DNA of 64,000 bases from Conchocele bisecta (GCA_029237695.1 CM055274.1:16357505-16421504), one strand, 5' to 3'; positions 36,396-46,985 are shown, numbered from the stretch's first letter. Made by a program: numbers and translations. The notes: generated by a model from the letters alone, not told the origin.

Positions 36396-36640
36396 ATGGG
36401 CTGTGGCTCAGGGGTAGAATACACTAACAGGACTTCAATACTGAAGGTTGTGAGTTCAAAACCTACTCTAGGGCATGAACAATACTTTCATAGTATTTCC
36501 ATCCCACTGGTCTGTGGGATGAGACTTTAAACTGTGGTCACGTCTCTAGATGAAATTAGCTGTTGCTGGGACGTTAAACCCCATGATGAAGTGCAGATAT
36601 CCCGGATCATTGGTCGACATCACATGCCACTGACTCCTTC
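36396..36640 (+). mobile_element. tRNA-derived SINE in KIF3A intron
   Basis: Starts gatgggctgtggctcagggg, giving an A box (tggctcaggggtag), and has a B-box-like ggttgtgagttcaaaacc about 45 bp on. The tail contains tgagactttaaactgtggtc and gctgggacgttaaacccc, typical of mollusc SINE 3' parts. Decayed but recognisable, and not a functional tRNA gene. Confidence 0.75.
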
Positions 36641-36679
36641 CTCATAGCTGTAGCCCTTAAATTTTCATAAATATACAGT

Positions 36680-37078
36680 GCTCCAGATAAGGAATATGTA
36701 ATTGAATATTGTCACTCCATCATCTCTGAAGCAATTGGGTATTTCAACATTTTCATTGGCTAAAATAAAATCACACTACTGTTTACACATCAACAGACAG
36801 CAATTATTGAATTGTTTGCGTCGAAATTAAAACATATCTTGGCATTTCATTAGAATTGTCTCCTTGAAGACAATTCTAATAAAATCCCAAGATGTGTTTT
36901 CATGGAAAATAAGAAAAATATGCTATATTTGTGGTGTGTATTTATTGTTTTCTGCAGCATGATAAAGGTACCACAATTTTTTTTGTATTGCTTTTTGATA
37001 CTCGCTACTTCTGATTTCATTGGGTTTTTGGCAACTTTAATTGGGTATTTAAGCAAAAATACGCAGCTTATCTGGAGC
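36680..37078. mobile_element. MITE with GCTCCAGATAAG ends in KIF3A intron
   Basis: Terminal repeats gctccagataag and cttatctggagc. It contains a central foldback (agaattgtctccttgaagac and the complement). A second copy lies at 54,847-55,208. Confidence 0.75.
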
Positions 37079-37339
37079 TCGGAATATATCTCAGCAACTG
37101 ATGGAGTAATTGTGATGTGATAAGCAGATAACCTTGCTTGACATCACGGACCATTTACACTGATCTCATAGCGGCCGCATGATTTATATAAAACATAATT
37201 ATTTTCTTTTGAGTCAGTGTTCACAAGATTTAAGGACCTTTGAAAAGTCATTTAGAATTTCATCAAGTTTGTAATTATTGGGTACACCTCAGAAGACAAT
37301 AATTGTATATTATTACATTTAGCATTCCCTGTGTGTATT

Positions 37340-37560
37340 ATATGTGGCTGTGACTGGACAAATAGGGCTTATGGGTGTTGCGACCAATGTAGATCCAGAT
37401 TAGCCTGTGTATATGCACAGTCTGATCAGGATCTGCACTGTTCGCCATGCTTAGATATCAAGCAATATAGATTGTTATCAGGCTACAGCAGTGTGCTACA
37501 TGCATTTGATCGGGAGTTAAACTGGTCACAAAACCCATAAGTCCTAATTTCTCAAGTCAC
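37340..37560. repeat. Dispersed repeat (gtgactggagaa family)
   Basis: Begins tatgtggctgtgactggaca and closes with the inverted agtcacaaccacata, with the usual tctgatcaggatctgcactg inside. Confidence 0.65.
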
Positions 37561-37568
37561 AACCACAT

Positions 37569-37722
37569 ATATCAGGGATTCCGCTGGGGAAAAAAAAATC
37601 GCCACTTCAAAAATTGGCGATTTGATTTTTTTTTCGCGAAAATTGTATACTTTTTTTCACCAATTGTTTATTTTTATCGCCAATTGCGAAAGTGGCGATC
37701 GCCAGCGGAATCCTTGATATAT
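37569..37722. mobile_element. Foldback element with ATATCAGGGATTCCGCTGG ends
   Basis: Left end atcagggattccgctgg and right end ccagcggaatccttgat are inverted. The inner arms are rich in aattggcgat and atcgccaatt. A half copy sits at 33,744, and a piece of the same family is inserted in the foldback at 63,838. Confidence 0.75.
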
Positions 37723-37833
37723 GTTCAGTTACATGTATCGATATCCATGTGCGGGTTTACACAGTATGCAAGAACATCACAATGGCATTTTTGTCCACAT
37801 GAAAATCTTTAGTTAGTGGTATATATTTGCTAG

Positions 37834-37999
37834 GTTGACACCGTACGTAAGAACCTCACCGTGACGACCAAGGACAACCGGTCAGACCCGCCGAAGGTGT
37901 TTACGTTTGACCAGGTGTATGCCCAGGACTCGAAGCAGGTGGATCTGTATAATGAGACGGCCAGGCCGATTATCGACTTTGTCCTCGGGGGATATAATG
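37834..37999 (+). CDS. KIF3A: KIF3A exon, motor domain N-terminal part
   Basis: Starts after ttgctag and ends Gly-Tyr-Asn-G before gtatag (phase 0 in, 1 out). It encodes Phe-Thr-Phe-Asp, a Ser-Lys-Gln-Val-Asp segment and Ala-Arg-Pro-Ile-Ile-Asp, close to KIF3A in order and spacing. The preceding variable loop (Thr-Lys-Asp-Asn-Arg) differs from vertebrate KIF3A, as expected there. A TTAA-ended MITE begins only 25 bp past its donor. Confidence 0.93.
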
Positions 38000-38023
38000 G
38001 TATAGACCAGGCTTATAAATAGG

Positions 38024-38286
38024 TTAACCCTTTCACACCTAAGTACCTGGAATGAACTGTGATAATCATATGTAATTTTTCTGACCAATACAATCGTTAC
38101 AAAATGGCTTTGAGACTCGTCCATTTACATCTACCGATATTAAAAGGGGTGTTTTTTCTCTAAAAATATGAAAATTACTTACAAAAAGTGCAGATCCTGA
38201 TGAGACGGCTCGCTACGAGCCGGCTCATCTGGATCTATACTGTTTGCAAACATTGGGAAAGCAGTCTATGGTGTTGAAAGGGTTAA
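38024..38286. mobile_element. MITE with TTAACCCTTT...AAAGGGTTAA ends
   Basis: Flanked by TTAA on both sides, with ccctttcac and gttgaaaggg ends. It contains a strong hairpin: gatcctgatgagacggctcg pairs with gagccggctcatctggatc. Relatives at 49,195, 51,548 and 59,920. The TTAA sites and CCCTTT-type ends are what piggyBac-like elements have. Confidence 0.75.
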
Positions 38287-38554
38287 CAAACTTGGAAAAT
38301 CACAACTTACTTCCCTTAGTCGTACAATAGACAAGTTTTATTAAGTGGTTACCAAACTTGGAAAATCATGATTCACTACCCCTAGAACAACTTTCGGACA
38401 TCATCATTGTTAGACTCAATTGTTTGTCGAATTGACATCACGATCTATCGAAACAAATTCTGCCAAAACTGGATACATTTTTGTCGAGCTCGCTTATGGA
38501 AAATGAGACATGGTGAATACAATGACGTCCATGTACCAGTCTGTACTTGTGTCC

Positions 38555-38850
38555 ACCAGAAATTTGTAATGATAAGTTGGATTGACTTGAAACTTTATAT
38601 GCTTGTTTATCATCTTCCATATTTTCCTTCTATGGCCCACTCTTAGTGGGTGGCATGTGGGAGCATACGATGGGTAATTTAACGATCAGGATTCATCCTT
38701 TCCGGTATCCCGAACGAAGACCTGGTTTGGCCCTCAGGTACGTCTTTGGCATTCTTGTATGTGAGGGATTATTCTGTATGAGTAATACGATTATTCCTAA
38801 TCCTATTACTTTTAGGGGAAGGGGCCAAGTGACTTTGGTGTGGTATGTAC
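38555..38850. repeat. Dispersed repeats in KIF3A intron
   Basis: The segment near 38,575-38,640 (attgacttgaaactttatat and tatcatcttccatatttt) is shared with 39,290-39,530 and 41,185-41,430. The segment at 38,646-38,850 (ggtttggccctcaggtacgt) is shared with 18,640-19,135 and 56,225-56,400. Confidence 0.6.
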
Positions 38851-38852
38851 CT

Positions 38853-39092
38853 GGGGCCGTTTCACTAAACTTCGTACGACTAAAATGTTTGTAAGTGCAA
38901 ATTTAGGATCGTCTGGAAATTTCAATTGATGGATTTACATTTATTGAGCATAGGCTGTATATGCAGCCTATGCTCAATAAATGTAAATCCAATAATTGTT
39001 TACATGAAAACAGTGTTAATGTGACATGCAGACTATCATAATTTTGCACTTACAAACATTTTAGTCTTACGAAGTTTAGTGAAACGGCCCCC
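38853..39092. mobile_element. GGGCC-family MITE, full length
   Basis: Ends ggggccgtttcactaaactt and agtttagtgaaacggcccc, with the same central palindrome as 7313 (tgagcataggctgtatatgc). Confidence 0.8.
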
Positions 39093-39109
39093 AGGTCAGG
39101 TTATTCTAA

Positions 39110-39530
39110 TTTATGGGCTGAATATACATTTATCTCATGTAAATATTCAGTTCTGAATTTGGGATTTTCCGCCAGATGCAGCAGGTTACATACAGGTTCG
39201 AACCCGTTGGCACATCTTTAAATGACCTTAGCTGTTGATATGCCGTTAAATGCCAATAAATCAATCTACGGCCCACTCAGCATATGCTTTCTGCATGCCC
39301 ATGTTGCAAGTTGTATGACTTAGGAATTGTGTTAACGTGTTTTTTGCTACATTTTAGTTCAAGTATTTAGGTACCTTATACATGCATCTCTGCAACTACA
39401 TATATTAGTCAGATTGACTTAAACTGTCATATGCTTTTTTATCATCATCCATATTTTAATCCTATAACCAGACTCTGCGACTCCCATGCCCAAGGTCAAG
39501 GTCAAATAGCTTGCTAATTCCTAGTTAGAC
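39110..39530. repeat. SINE-tail remnant and dispersed repeat
   Basis: Near 39,180-39,265 a B-box-like caggttcgaacccg and a gccgttaaatgccaataaat tail suggest a SINE remnant. From 39,290 there is a copy of the attgacttaaactgtcatat repeat ending in caaggtcaaggtcaaat. Confidence 0.5.
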
Positions 39531-39694
39531 TGAAGATGCGGGCTGCAGTCATCTGGCGCTTTAACACCTTTTTGTAAAATATCCTGTATATTCTTCACAA
39601 CTGGATTAACCCTTAAAATTGTCGCTAGTGCTCCCTCGCATTTAATTCCTAAAAAATCCAATATGTCAACAATAATTTATTCTTCCGTTCCCAG

Positions 39695-39839
39695 GAACAA
39701 TATTTGCCTATGGGCAGACTGGTACTGGGAAGACGTTTACAATGGAAGGTGTGCGGTCCGTGCCTGAGCTGCGGGGAATCATTCCCAACTCGTTCGCCCA
39801 CATATTTGGTCACATCGCCAAGGCGGAGGGCGATGTAAG
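39695..39839 (+). CDS. KIF3A: KIF3A exon with ATP-binding P-loop
   Basis: Encodes Thr-Ile-Phe-Ala-Tyr then the P-loop Gly-Gln-Thr-Gly-Thr-Gly-Lys-Thr (39,712-39,735), which binds the nucleotide phosphates. Next come [13 protein letters not shown] and [13 protein letters not shown]. That last stretch is characteristic of KIF3A within kinesin-2. Acceptor ttcccag, donor gtaagc; phase 1 in, 2 out. Confidence 0.96.
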
Positions 39840-40040
39840 GTAAGCTGTGTACTACCGTAATAACCCTATATATTCGCACACCATTTGTTTTGGGGAAACC
39901 CTTTTAAAATATATTGTTATTGCAATAATCCAGTACACTTGGCTTAAACAGTTTTTGTTGAGGGACACCATATATTTATATGTTTCCTAGAATAAATTGT
40001 GTTTGATGTTTATGGTTATTACGGTAAATATGTATTATAG

Positions 40041-40729
<689 letters not shown>

Positions 40730-40807
40730 TAAATGATATTACTCTGTGCCGATGGGCCGTTAAACACCTTTTTATTCTTTTGCAATAATGGTTAGCAGTG
40801 AGTTTGA

Positions 40808-40890
40808 CTGGGCTCGGAATTACTACACATTTCCCAACCTTACCTGATAAACTTAATAATAATCTTCACTATCCTGATATTCTCTATACA
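40808..40890. mobile_element. Half of a foldback element forming the intron end
   Basis: gggctcggaattactacaca through cctgataaactt to cctgatattctctat aligns with the right half of the foldback at 19,814-19,961 (ctcggaattactacgcg, cctgataaacttgatatc, cctggtattctctat). The acceptor tttcag of the next exon follows directly. Confidence 0.7.
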
Positions 40891-40896
40891 TTTCAG

Positions 40897-41002
40897 GTGA
40901 AAGAGAGACCAGACATAGGGGTATATGTTAAGGATCTGTCAGCCTTTGTGGTAAACAATGCCGATGACATGGACAGAATTATGACGCTCGGAAACAAGAA
41001 CA
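40897..41002 (+). CDS. KIF3A: KIF3A exon
   Basis: Encodes [10 protein letters not shown] and Asp-Leu-Ser-Ala-Phe-Val-Val-Asn-Asn, then Ala-Asp-Asp-Met-Asp-Arg-Ile-Met. The spacing and wording fit KIF3A specifically. Phase 0 in, 1 out (AAC A before gtaagt). The following intron is 6,575 bp, enlarged by tandem copies of the next exon's start and by an LTR retrotransposon. Confidence 0.95.
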
Positions 41003-41184
41003 GTAAGTATTCTCTCCTGGTTGTGTGGGAGGAAACCGAAGTACCTGAACAAAATCCACTTGTGCAAGCTCTCAACCTCAATACTCCCCAAGTGCCAAGG
41101 ATAGATAATTTGATTAAATTAATGAATGTCATTATTATCACGCCCGCTTCAGTCCGCATGATATAGTCGCCGCTTTTGGCGTGC

Positions 41185-41430
41185 GTCCGACATTTGCGTT
41201 AAAGTTTTTAAGTACCAAATATCTCAACAACTCATATTTCCACAGCCCTAAGTCCGATTGACTTGAAACTTCACACACATCTTTATCATCATCCATATTT
41301 TCATTATATAGCTCACCCATGCTGCCCCCATGCCGAACGTCAAGGTCAAATTACTTTGAAATTTGCGTTATTTTTTTTGTCAAATCTGCGTTAAAGTTTT
41401 TAAGTACCCAGTGTCTCCACAATTTGATTG
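41185..41430. repeat. Dispersed repeat in intron
   Basis: Copy of the family at 39,290: cgattgacttgaaacttcac, atcatcatccatattttcat and gtcaaggtcaaatt. The piece gcgttaaagtttttaagtac occurs twice (41,198 and 41,388). Confidence 0.6.
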
Positions 41431-41589
41431 CTCTAACCGGATACATACATACTGGGACCATTAAATATATCAGCTGGTGTGATATGCAGGCCGCGGCCAT
41501 CTAATTGAAAGTTTATCGAGGATGTAAACTTTGGGCATTTAACTCATTTTGTAACATATTTTCAATCTTTTATTTTTTTTGGCATTTCA

Positions 41590-41700
41590 CTTATTTCTTA
41601 CAGATCTTTGATCTTTCGGATGAGACTTGAAATCGAGGTCCCGTCCCTAAATGACCGTAGCTGTTAAACCCATTCACTTTCACTCTTACATATCTTATCA
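41590..41700 (+). mobile_element. SINE tail fragment
   Basis: ctttcggatgagacttgaaa, gaggtcccgtccctaaatga and ccgtagctgttaaaccc are typical of mollusc SINE 3' regions. No tRNA-like head. Confidence 0.5.
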
Positions 41701-41715
41701 ATACAAATTATATAG

Positions 41716-42148
41716 GGTCAACAGGTGCCACGAAATTGAACCTGCTTACTCAGCATATTGAGTATTTATAATATTTACCCTTCAGTCTTATCATTAATAC
41801 AGATCATGCTAATGATACACTATTTTGTTTGTGGAAAATCCTAAATATTTTCTTTCTATGTGCTTAAAAATATATGTCGAGACCACCATTTGAACCGTTT
41901 CAACCCAGTCGGTTCAAATGTGTGGTCACAACATATACTTTCATTGTCAGAGAAATAACGAAAACAAAAACAAAATATTTAATACAGATCATTATTCTCT
42001 TCATGGTCAATTGGTGCCACAAACCTGAACCTTCTCACTCAAGATGTTGAATATTTATATAACACAGATCATTCTGAGGATACACCACCTTGTTTGTGGA
42101 AATTCCTAAATATTTTCTTTATATGTGATTAAAAATATATGTCGTGAC
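41716..42148 (+). repeat. Decoy copies of KIF3A exon head (copies 1 and 2) with hairpins
   Basis: At 41,716, after an intact tatatag acceptor, ggtcaacaggtgccacgaaa mimics the start of the exon at 47,578. At 42,005 a second copy (ggtcaattggtgccacaaac) follows cat instead of cag. They are about 289 bp apart; a foldback hairpin follows the first at about 41,872-41,942, and a second hairpin is split by the retrotransposon. Confidence 0.85.
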
Positions 42149-42342
42149 TGTATCGTCGAGTGGATGTAATTAAAAATTACTAAAAACCCCGGTGGTTCTA
42201 CAAATGACCTTTATTGTTTCTATCTACAAATGGCGTATATTCTGCCTAGGGGACATCACTCATATTTCTGTCTGGCGTCTATCCAACGGGGAACGATCGT
42301 GCGAGCGCTGGTCAACTCGTCCCAAGTTACAATACCGTTACA
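42149..42342 (-). repeat. 3' LTR of the retrotransposon
   Basis: 194 bp, TG...CA bounded (tgtatcgtcgagtgg to ataccgttaca on +). Differs from the other LTR at three positions by eye (about 98.5% identity). Confidence 0.93.
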
Positions 42343-42354
42343 TCCCCCTTTTCC
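42343..42354 (-). other. Polypurine tract
   Basis: On the minus strand ggaaaagggggA directly abuts the 3' LTR, as expected for the plus-strand primer of reverse transcription. Confidence 0.85.
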
Positions 42355-42607
42355 ACAAATACCTTTTGTGTTTGTTTTGTTGCTATAAATCTAGAACCGA
42401 TTTATTGTTCTGTTTATATCCTGTTGTTGTGTTGTTCATTGTAATATGTACATGCACATATTATCATCACATCTCATGACTGGTAGTCTATGCATATCTC
42501 TGTGTGTTTGTACTGAGGATTATTATGCCTCTTACAGAAAACACTTATAGCACTAGATATCAGGTTTCTTTCAGAGGATTATTATGCCTCTCACATGTAA
42601 CACTAAG

Positions 42608-43681
42608 TTATAGCGTCAGGCGGTCAGGCTTCTTCCTTGTTCGCTGCGGATATCGACGTTCCGATGCTGTAGGTGTTTGTCTACCTTCTTCGATCTGTTT
42701 CTTTGGTGTTGTGGACTTCTCCAACATAATCGTTTGCATGTCTATGCCTTGAGTAGCAGCTGGTGCAGTTATATCATCGGATGTATTAGCAAATATCTGT
42801 GTGTGTCTATTAACAGGTTCCATTTCAATTGGCGTGTCTTCATCTTGCTCAGTATAATCTTCATGGAGTTGAACTGGTTCATTTGTTTTGCGCAAATTTC
42901 TCCTATTCCACCGGTACACAGAGTCATCCTCAGTGCGAACTGTGTATGATCGGAGTCCTACGTGTTCTTCCGCTCTTGCCTTTCTCCATAGCTTGTTGTG
43001 TACCATTGGTTTTACCCTGACGGTATCTCCAGTCGACAATGTTTCCATATCTTTAGCATATTTGTTGTAATTCCTGGCCTGTTTCATCTTGTTTTCATAC
43101 AACCGTCCTTTGTGTTTGACAGCGTCTTTCTCTGCTGTGATTAACTGTATCTTAGCTATCGACAGCAGCGTCCTAGTGGATCTACCGAACATCGCTTGTG
43201 CTGGCGACACCCCCACCCCCTCTGTAGGTGTGTTTCTGAAGTCTAGTAGAGCGAGGTGCGGATCTAAGCCTGAATACTTGGCCTTTTTCATTAACTTCTT
43301 TGCTGTTTTCACCGCGTTTTCAACGCACCCATTTGACTGTGGATAACCTGGGGAGCTGGTGATATGTTTGAACTCGTATTCTCGCGAGAAATCTGCAAAT
43401 TCTTTAGCCGCGAATGGTGGTCCATTATCAGAAATGAGTCTGTCTGGAATGCCATATCGTGTCATATGTTTTTTCAGTTTAGGAATCACGCCCTTTGAAG
43501 TTTTACTTTCAAGTTTGTCTACCCCGAAAAAATTTGAATAGTAATCTACGGTTATCACAAAGTCTCTGTTATCACATTGAAACAAATCCGTACCAATGAC
43601 TTCCCATGGACGAGACGGAATTTCATGACTTTGAAGTGTCTCCATCTGCTTGGTAGTGTGCCAAATGTTTGCAGACGTCAC
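42608..43681 (-). pseudogene. pol: Retrotransposon integrase core and C-terminal region
   Basis: An open frame of 357 codons. The catalytic D,D-35-E triad is visible: Asp in Gly-Thr-Asp-Leu-Phe, Asp in Ser-Asp-Asn-Gly-Pro-Pro-Phe, and Glu in Gly-Cys-Val-Glu-Asn. A downstream region rich in basic residues and Trp-Arg (Tyr-Arg-Trp-Asn-Arg-Arg-Asn) may act in DNA binding. It is separated by a frame break at about 43,680-43,750 from the zinc-binding part. The first codons fall inside a local duplication. Confidence 0.88.
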
Positions 43682-44940
43682 CTAACTGTATGAAGTGTCT
43701 CCTTCTGCTGGTGTGTGCCAAATGTGTTGCAGACGTCACATAACTGTATGTAGTTTTCCACTTCACTGTTCATATTCAGCCAATACGCAGTCTCTCTTGC
43801 TCTTCTGAGACAACCTTGAATACCAATGTGACTAGAATGTAGCCTATCTAACACGGATGCTCTGAGGCTTACAGGAATTATGACCCGATCTCCTTTGAAT
43901 AGCAGTCCATCCTGTATGGTTATTTCCTCTCTAAGCGGATAAAATAATCTCACCTCGTCTAACAACATATGTTTATCCTCCGGCCAACCAAGCTTAACAA
44001 CTTTCATCAAGCTTTGAAGTTGCACATCTTGACTAGTTTGTCGTTGTATCTCCTTTATCCTTTCTCTTGCAATTGGTAACAATCCTATCATGTTCACATG
44101 TTCGACTTCTTTTTCGGTGAACGACCTGTCTTTCTCAGCAGTCGGAAGGTAAGCTCGACTTAGCGCATCCGCTATGTACATTTCAGCTTCAGGCTTATGG
44201 CTTATTTCGATGTCGAATTTCTGAAGCTTTAGGAGCATTCTCTGAAGTCTTTTTGGTGCACTTACTAAGCTCTTTTTATGGATTATTTCTAAAGGCTTGT
44301 GATCACTTTCTATGATGACCTTTCTTCCATACACATAGTGCTCAAACCGTTCCATCCCAAACACAATGGCTAACAGTTCTTTCTCAATTTGTGCATAATT
44401 CCGTTCTGCCGTTGTTAGTGCATGTGAAGCGTAAACAATCGGGTGACCTTCTTGAATAAGGCACGCTCCTAATCCTGGCTCGGACGCGTCACACTGTAAA
44501 ACAGTCTGCTTTGCAGTATCAAAGTATTTCAATACCGGCACTGATGATAGAATATCCTTTATCCCAGATAAACATTCATCATGAACAGCGTCCCAATATA
44601 ATTCACTGTCTTTCTTTATCAACTGCCTGAAGGTCTCTGTGGCTGATGAAAGCCCGGGAGCGAACTTCTGCACGTAATTCACCATACCCAGCAGCCTCTG
44701 GACACCTTTCTTGTCATTTGGCTTTGGCATTTCTATTATTGCGACTATTTTAGAATTGTCTACCTTCAATCCGTCCGCACTGATGACATGCCCCATGAAG
44801 GACACTTCCCTTTGTCTTAGCCTTAGCTTTTCCTTGTTCAGTTTAATGTTTTTGTCCCTACATCGTTCAAATAACGCTCTCAGTTTCATGTCATGATCTT
44901 CTAATGCCTGGACATCATTGTCTCCACTTCCCCAAATCAA
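43678..44940 (-). pseudogene. pol: Retrotransposon RT C-terminal, RNase H and integrase zinc domain
   Basis: An open frame of 420 codons that continues the reverse transcriptase. The catalytic pair lies just upstream (about 44,955-44,965, His-Asp-Asp-Ile). RNase H residues follow: Asp in Gln-Cys-Asp-Ala-Ser, Glu in Ile-Glu-Lys-Glu-Leu, Asp in Glu-Ser-Asp-His-Lys-Pro-Leu, and Asp in Ala-Asp-Ala-Leu-Ser-Arg. The integrase His-His-Cys-Cys zinc site (His-Ser-Ser-His...Cys-Asp-Val-Cys) ends the frame. A stop at 43,678 comes from a frame shift. Confidence 0.9.
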
Positions 44941-45009
44941 TATGTCGTCATGTATGGCTTTGATGCCTTCTAGCCCCTCTAGGGCTTCGTCGATCCTCTT
45001 CTGGAACTC

Positions 45010-45483
45010 TTATGGAGCTGGTGAAATTCCGAATGGCATTCTTAACCACCTGTACCTTCCCCAAGGTGTACCAAACGTTGTCAAATAACTAGATTCTTCG
45101 TCTAATTCAACGTGCCAGAATCCGTTCTTGGCATCGGCAACAGTGAATACTCTTGCCTTCGTTAAATCGGGCAAAATGTCATCAATTGTCGGAATTGGGT
45201 AGTTATTCCTCTTTAAAGCTTTGTTTAACGGCTGTGGGTCAATACAAAGTCTTACTTTATTTGTATTTTTCATCACTACAACCATTGATGATATCCAATC
45301 AGTTGGCTCACGTACTGATTCAATTATGCCAGAATCATTCAGTCGTTTCAGTTCCTTTTGTAGTGTTGGCTTAATTGCAATGGGTACTTTCCTAACTGGC
45401 CGTCTCACCGGTCTCGCATTGTCACCGACTTCTAAATGTAACTTCCCTGGAAGCTTCACCTTGGAAAATGTCGCTATATTCAT
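45010..45483 (-). pseudogene. pol: Retrotransposon RT, N-terminal half
   Basis: Carries Arg-Leu-Cys-Ile-Asp-Pro, Tyr-Pro-Ile-Pro, the first catalytic Asp in Phe-Thr-Val-Ala-Asp-Ala-Lys, and Met-Pro-Phe-Gly-Ile. It ends at a TAA (45,010-45,012) immediately after that motif. The RT then resumes in the same frame toward 44,940, so this is a nonsense mutation and not a frame break. Confidence 0.9.
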
Positions 45484-45886
45484 TCACAATATTTTCTGAT
45501 GTGTCAAGTGCCGATATGTGCTCTGTATTGACGGTTATCAGCTTCATCGCCTGCAGTGCCTGGGCACCAAGTAGTGGTTGAGCAGGACCTTCCACAATCA
45601 CAAACTCCAGATTGTACTCTTTCTTGTTCTTAAGGTTTATGGCCTTCAATTGCTTCTTGTCAAGGGCTTTCGTTTCAGTTAGATTGTACATCCGAAGGGT
45701 GGTGTCACATTTTGGAAGATCTGTCATCCATGGGTCATCACAGATGTCCATGTAATCTGTATCTGATAAAATGTTAACTGTAGATCCGCAATCTAGTTGA
45801 CGTTTCAGTCGCTTCTCGCCGATTGACACTTTTGTGAACAGCTTCTTAGGGTAATCTATACCGTTAACAGTCTCCACCGATAACAC
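45422..45886 (-). pseudogene. pol: Retrotransposon protease region
   Basis: Contains a retroviral-type aspartic protease site Leu-Asp-Cys-Gly-Ser-Thr-Val-Asn, with Cys where Thr or Ser is usual, and a flap-like Leu-Leu-Gly-Ala-Gln further on. Frame breaks separate it from gag (near 45,880) and from the RT (near 45,460). Confidence 0.8.
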
Positions 45887-46179
45887 ATATTCATCTTCTG
45901 TCTCCGATTGTTGTCATTGATTATGTGCACACGGCTTTGTTTCCTTTTGTCCTTATTTATTTTCTTGTTTGTGCACTTTAGTGCAAAGTGATTCTTTCCA
46001 CTGCATTTTGAGCATTTCTTACCCCATGCAGGACATTCTTCTTTGACAAATGCATGTTTCTGTCCACAATACCAACACTCCTTTTGGAATCGCGACTTGT
46101 CCTTCATTTTCTTATCACGCGTCTTTGTATTAACTAGATCAACATGGACCTCATCGTGATTAATTGTTTTCTTGTTCAT
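45856..46179 (-). pseudogene. gag: Retrotransposon gag nucleocapsid with two zinc knuckles
   Basis: Two Cys-rich knuckles: a Cys-x2-Cys-x4-His-x6-Cys form (Cys-Trp-Tyr-Cys-Gly-Gln-Lys-His), then a canonical Cys-x2-Cys-x4-His-x4-Cys form (Cys-Ser-Lys-Cys...His-Phe-Ala-Leu-Lys-Cys). Both bind the RNA genome in the family. Frame differs from both neighbours. Confidence 0.85.
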
Positions 46180-46704
46180 TTGTCATGTCATCATTGGCTC
46201 TACAAATGTCGATGCATTTGCTTAAGTTGAGTTTCTTTTCCTGTAACAGTTTTTTTCTACTATTGTTGTCCCTGATACCAATCACAATCCTATCTCGGAT
46301 AAGACTGTCCTCTAAATGTTCATTGTTACACGTTTTCGCTAACCCCCTGAGGGATGCTACATATGCGTCTATGTTCTCACCCATCTCTTGACTTCTACAG
46401 TTAAAATTATATCGTTCATACGTTTCATTTGTTTCACCAATGCAATACGTCTGAAAAATTCTACCACTTTTGCGGGGTCCTTTTTTTCTTCCTCTGACAA
46501 CGGGAATGTTTCAAACAACTCTATTGCATCTGGACCTAAGCATGTGAGTAGTGTGGCAATTCTCAATTTGGGATCTTTCTCATTGAGCCCTGTTGCAATT
46601 TCATAATTTTCCCACACACGGTGGAACTTCTTCCAATTTTGGGCTATATTCCCCCTACTCAGGTCCAGCTTCGCCGGAAACGGGATGCCGATATTCTCTG
46701 CCAT
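46160..46704 (-). pseudogene. gag: Retrotransposon gag, capsid part
   Basis: The start ATG is at 46,702-46,704, a few bases past the primer-binding site. The frame runs to about 46,480 with capsid-like content (Trp-Lys-Lys-Phe, Leu-Leu-Thr-Cys-Leu-Gly). A frame break between about 46,470 and 46,385 separates the second capsid part (Arg-Gly-Leu-Ala-Lys-Thr-Cys, Arg-Asp-Arg-Ile-Val-Ile-Gly-Ile), which resembles Ty3/gypsy capsids. Another break lies near 46,170. Confidence 0.85.
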
Positions 46705-46707
46705 CAC

Positions 46708-46725
46708 CGCCCACTTCTGTCACCA
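46708..46725 (-). other. Primer-binding site
   Basis: On the minus strand tggtgacagaagtgggcg begins directly after the 5' LTR, as a tRNA-3'-end complement should (starts TGG). Which tRNA cannot be settled by eye; a Leu- or Ser-type is possible. Confidence 0.8.
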
Positions 46726-46919
46726 TGTATCGTTGAGTGGATGTAATTAAAAATTACTAAAAACCCCGGTGGTTCTACAAATGACCTTTATTGTTTCTAT
46801 CTACAAATGGCGTATATTCTGCCTAGGGGACATCACTCATATTTCTGTCTGGCGTCTATCCAACGGGGAACGACCTTGCGAGCGCTGGTCAACTCGTCCC
46901 AAGTTACAATACCGTTACA
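46726..46919 (-). repeat. 5' LTR of the retrotransposon
   Basis: 194 bp, partner of 42,149-42,342. It ends ccgttaca and is followed by the target duplication gtgac. Confidence 0.93.
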
Positions 46920-46985
46920 GTGACCACCATTTGAACCGTCTCATCGAGATGGTTCAAATGAGTGGTCACAACATATACTTTCGTT
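46920..46985. repeat. Right part of the foldback hairpin split by the retrotransposon
   Basis: gaccaccatttgaaccgtct pairs with agatggttcaaatgagtggt. The left flank at 42,130-42,148 (aaaaatatatgtcgtgac) is the other piece, as shown by the intact relative at 41,860-41,942. Confidence 0.85.

Larger units (their letters stand above)
42149..46919 (-). mobile_element. Ty3/gypsy-like LTR retrotransposon, antisense in KIF3A intron
   Basis: A complete but damaged element of 4,771 bp with two 194-bp LTRs, a primer-binding site, a polypurine tract and gag-protease-RT-RNase H-integrase order on the minus strand. A 5-bp target duplication gtgac lies at 42,144-42,148 and 46,920-46,924. Integrase after RNase H places it in Ty3/gypsy (Metaviridae). 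Several frame breaks and one in-frame stop mean this copy cannot make its full polyprotein. It lies opposite to KIF3A transcription. Confidence 0.95.

Noticed and set aside
36396..36470. Functional tRNA gene in a KIF3A intron
   Set aside because: The B box is degenerate and a SINE body and tail follow.
40798..41166. 122-codon + frame spanning the KIF3A exon at 40,897
   Set aside because: Only 40,897-41,002 is kinesin; the rest is intron. Consensus splice sites at both ends define the exon.
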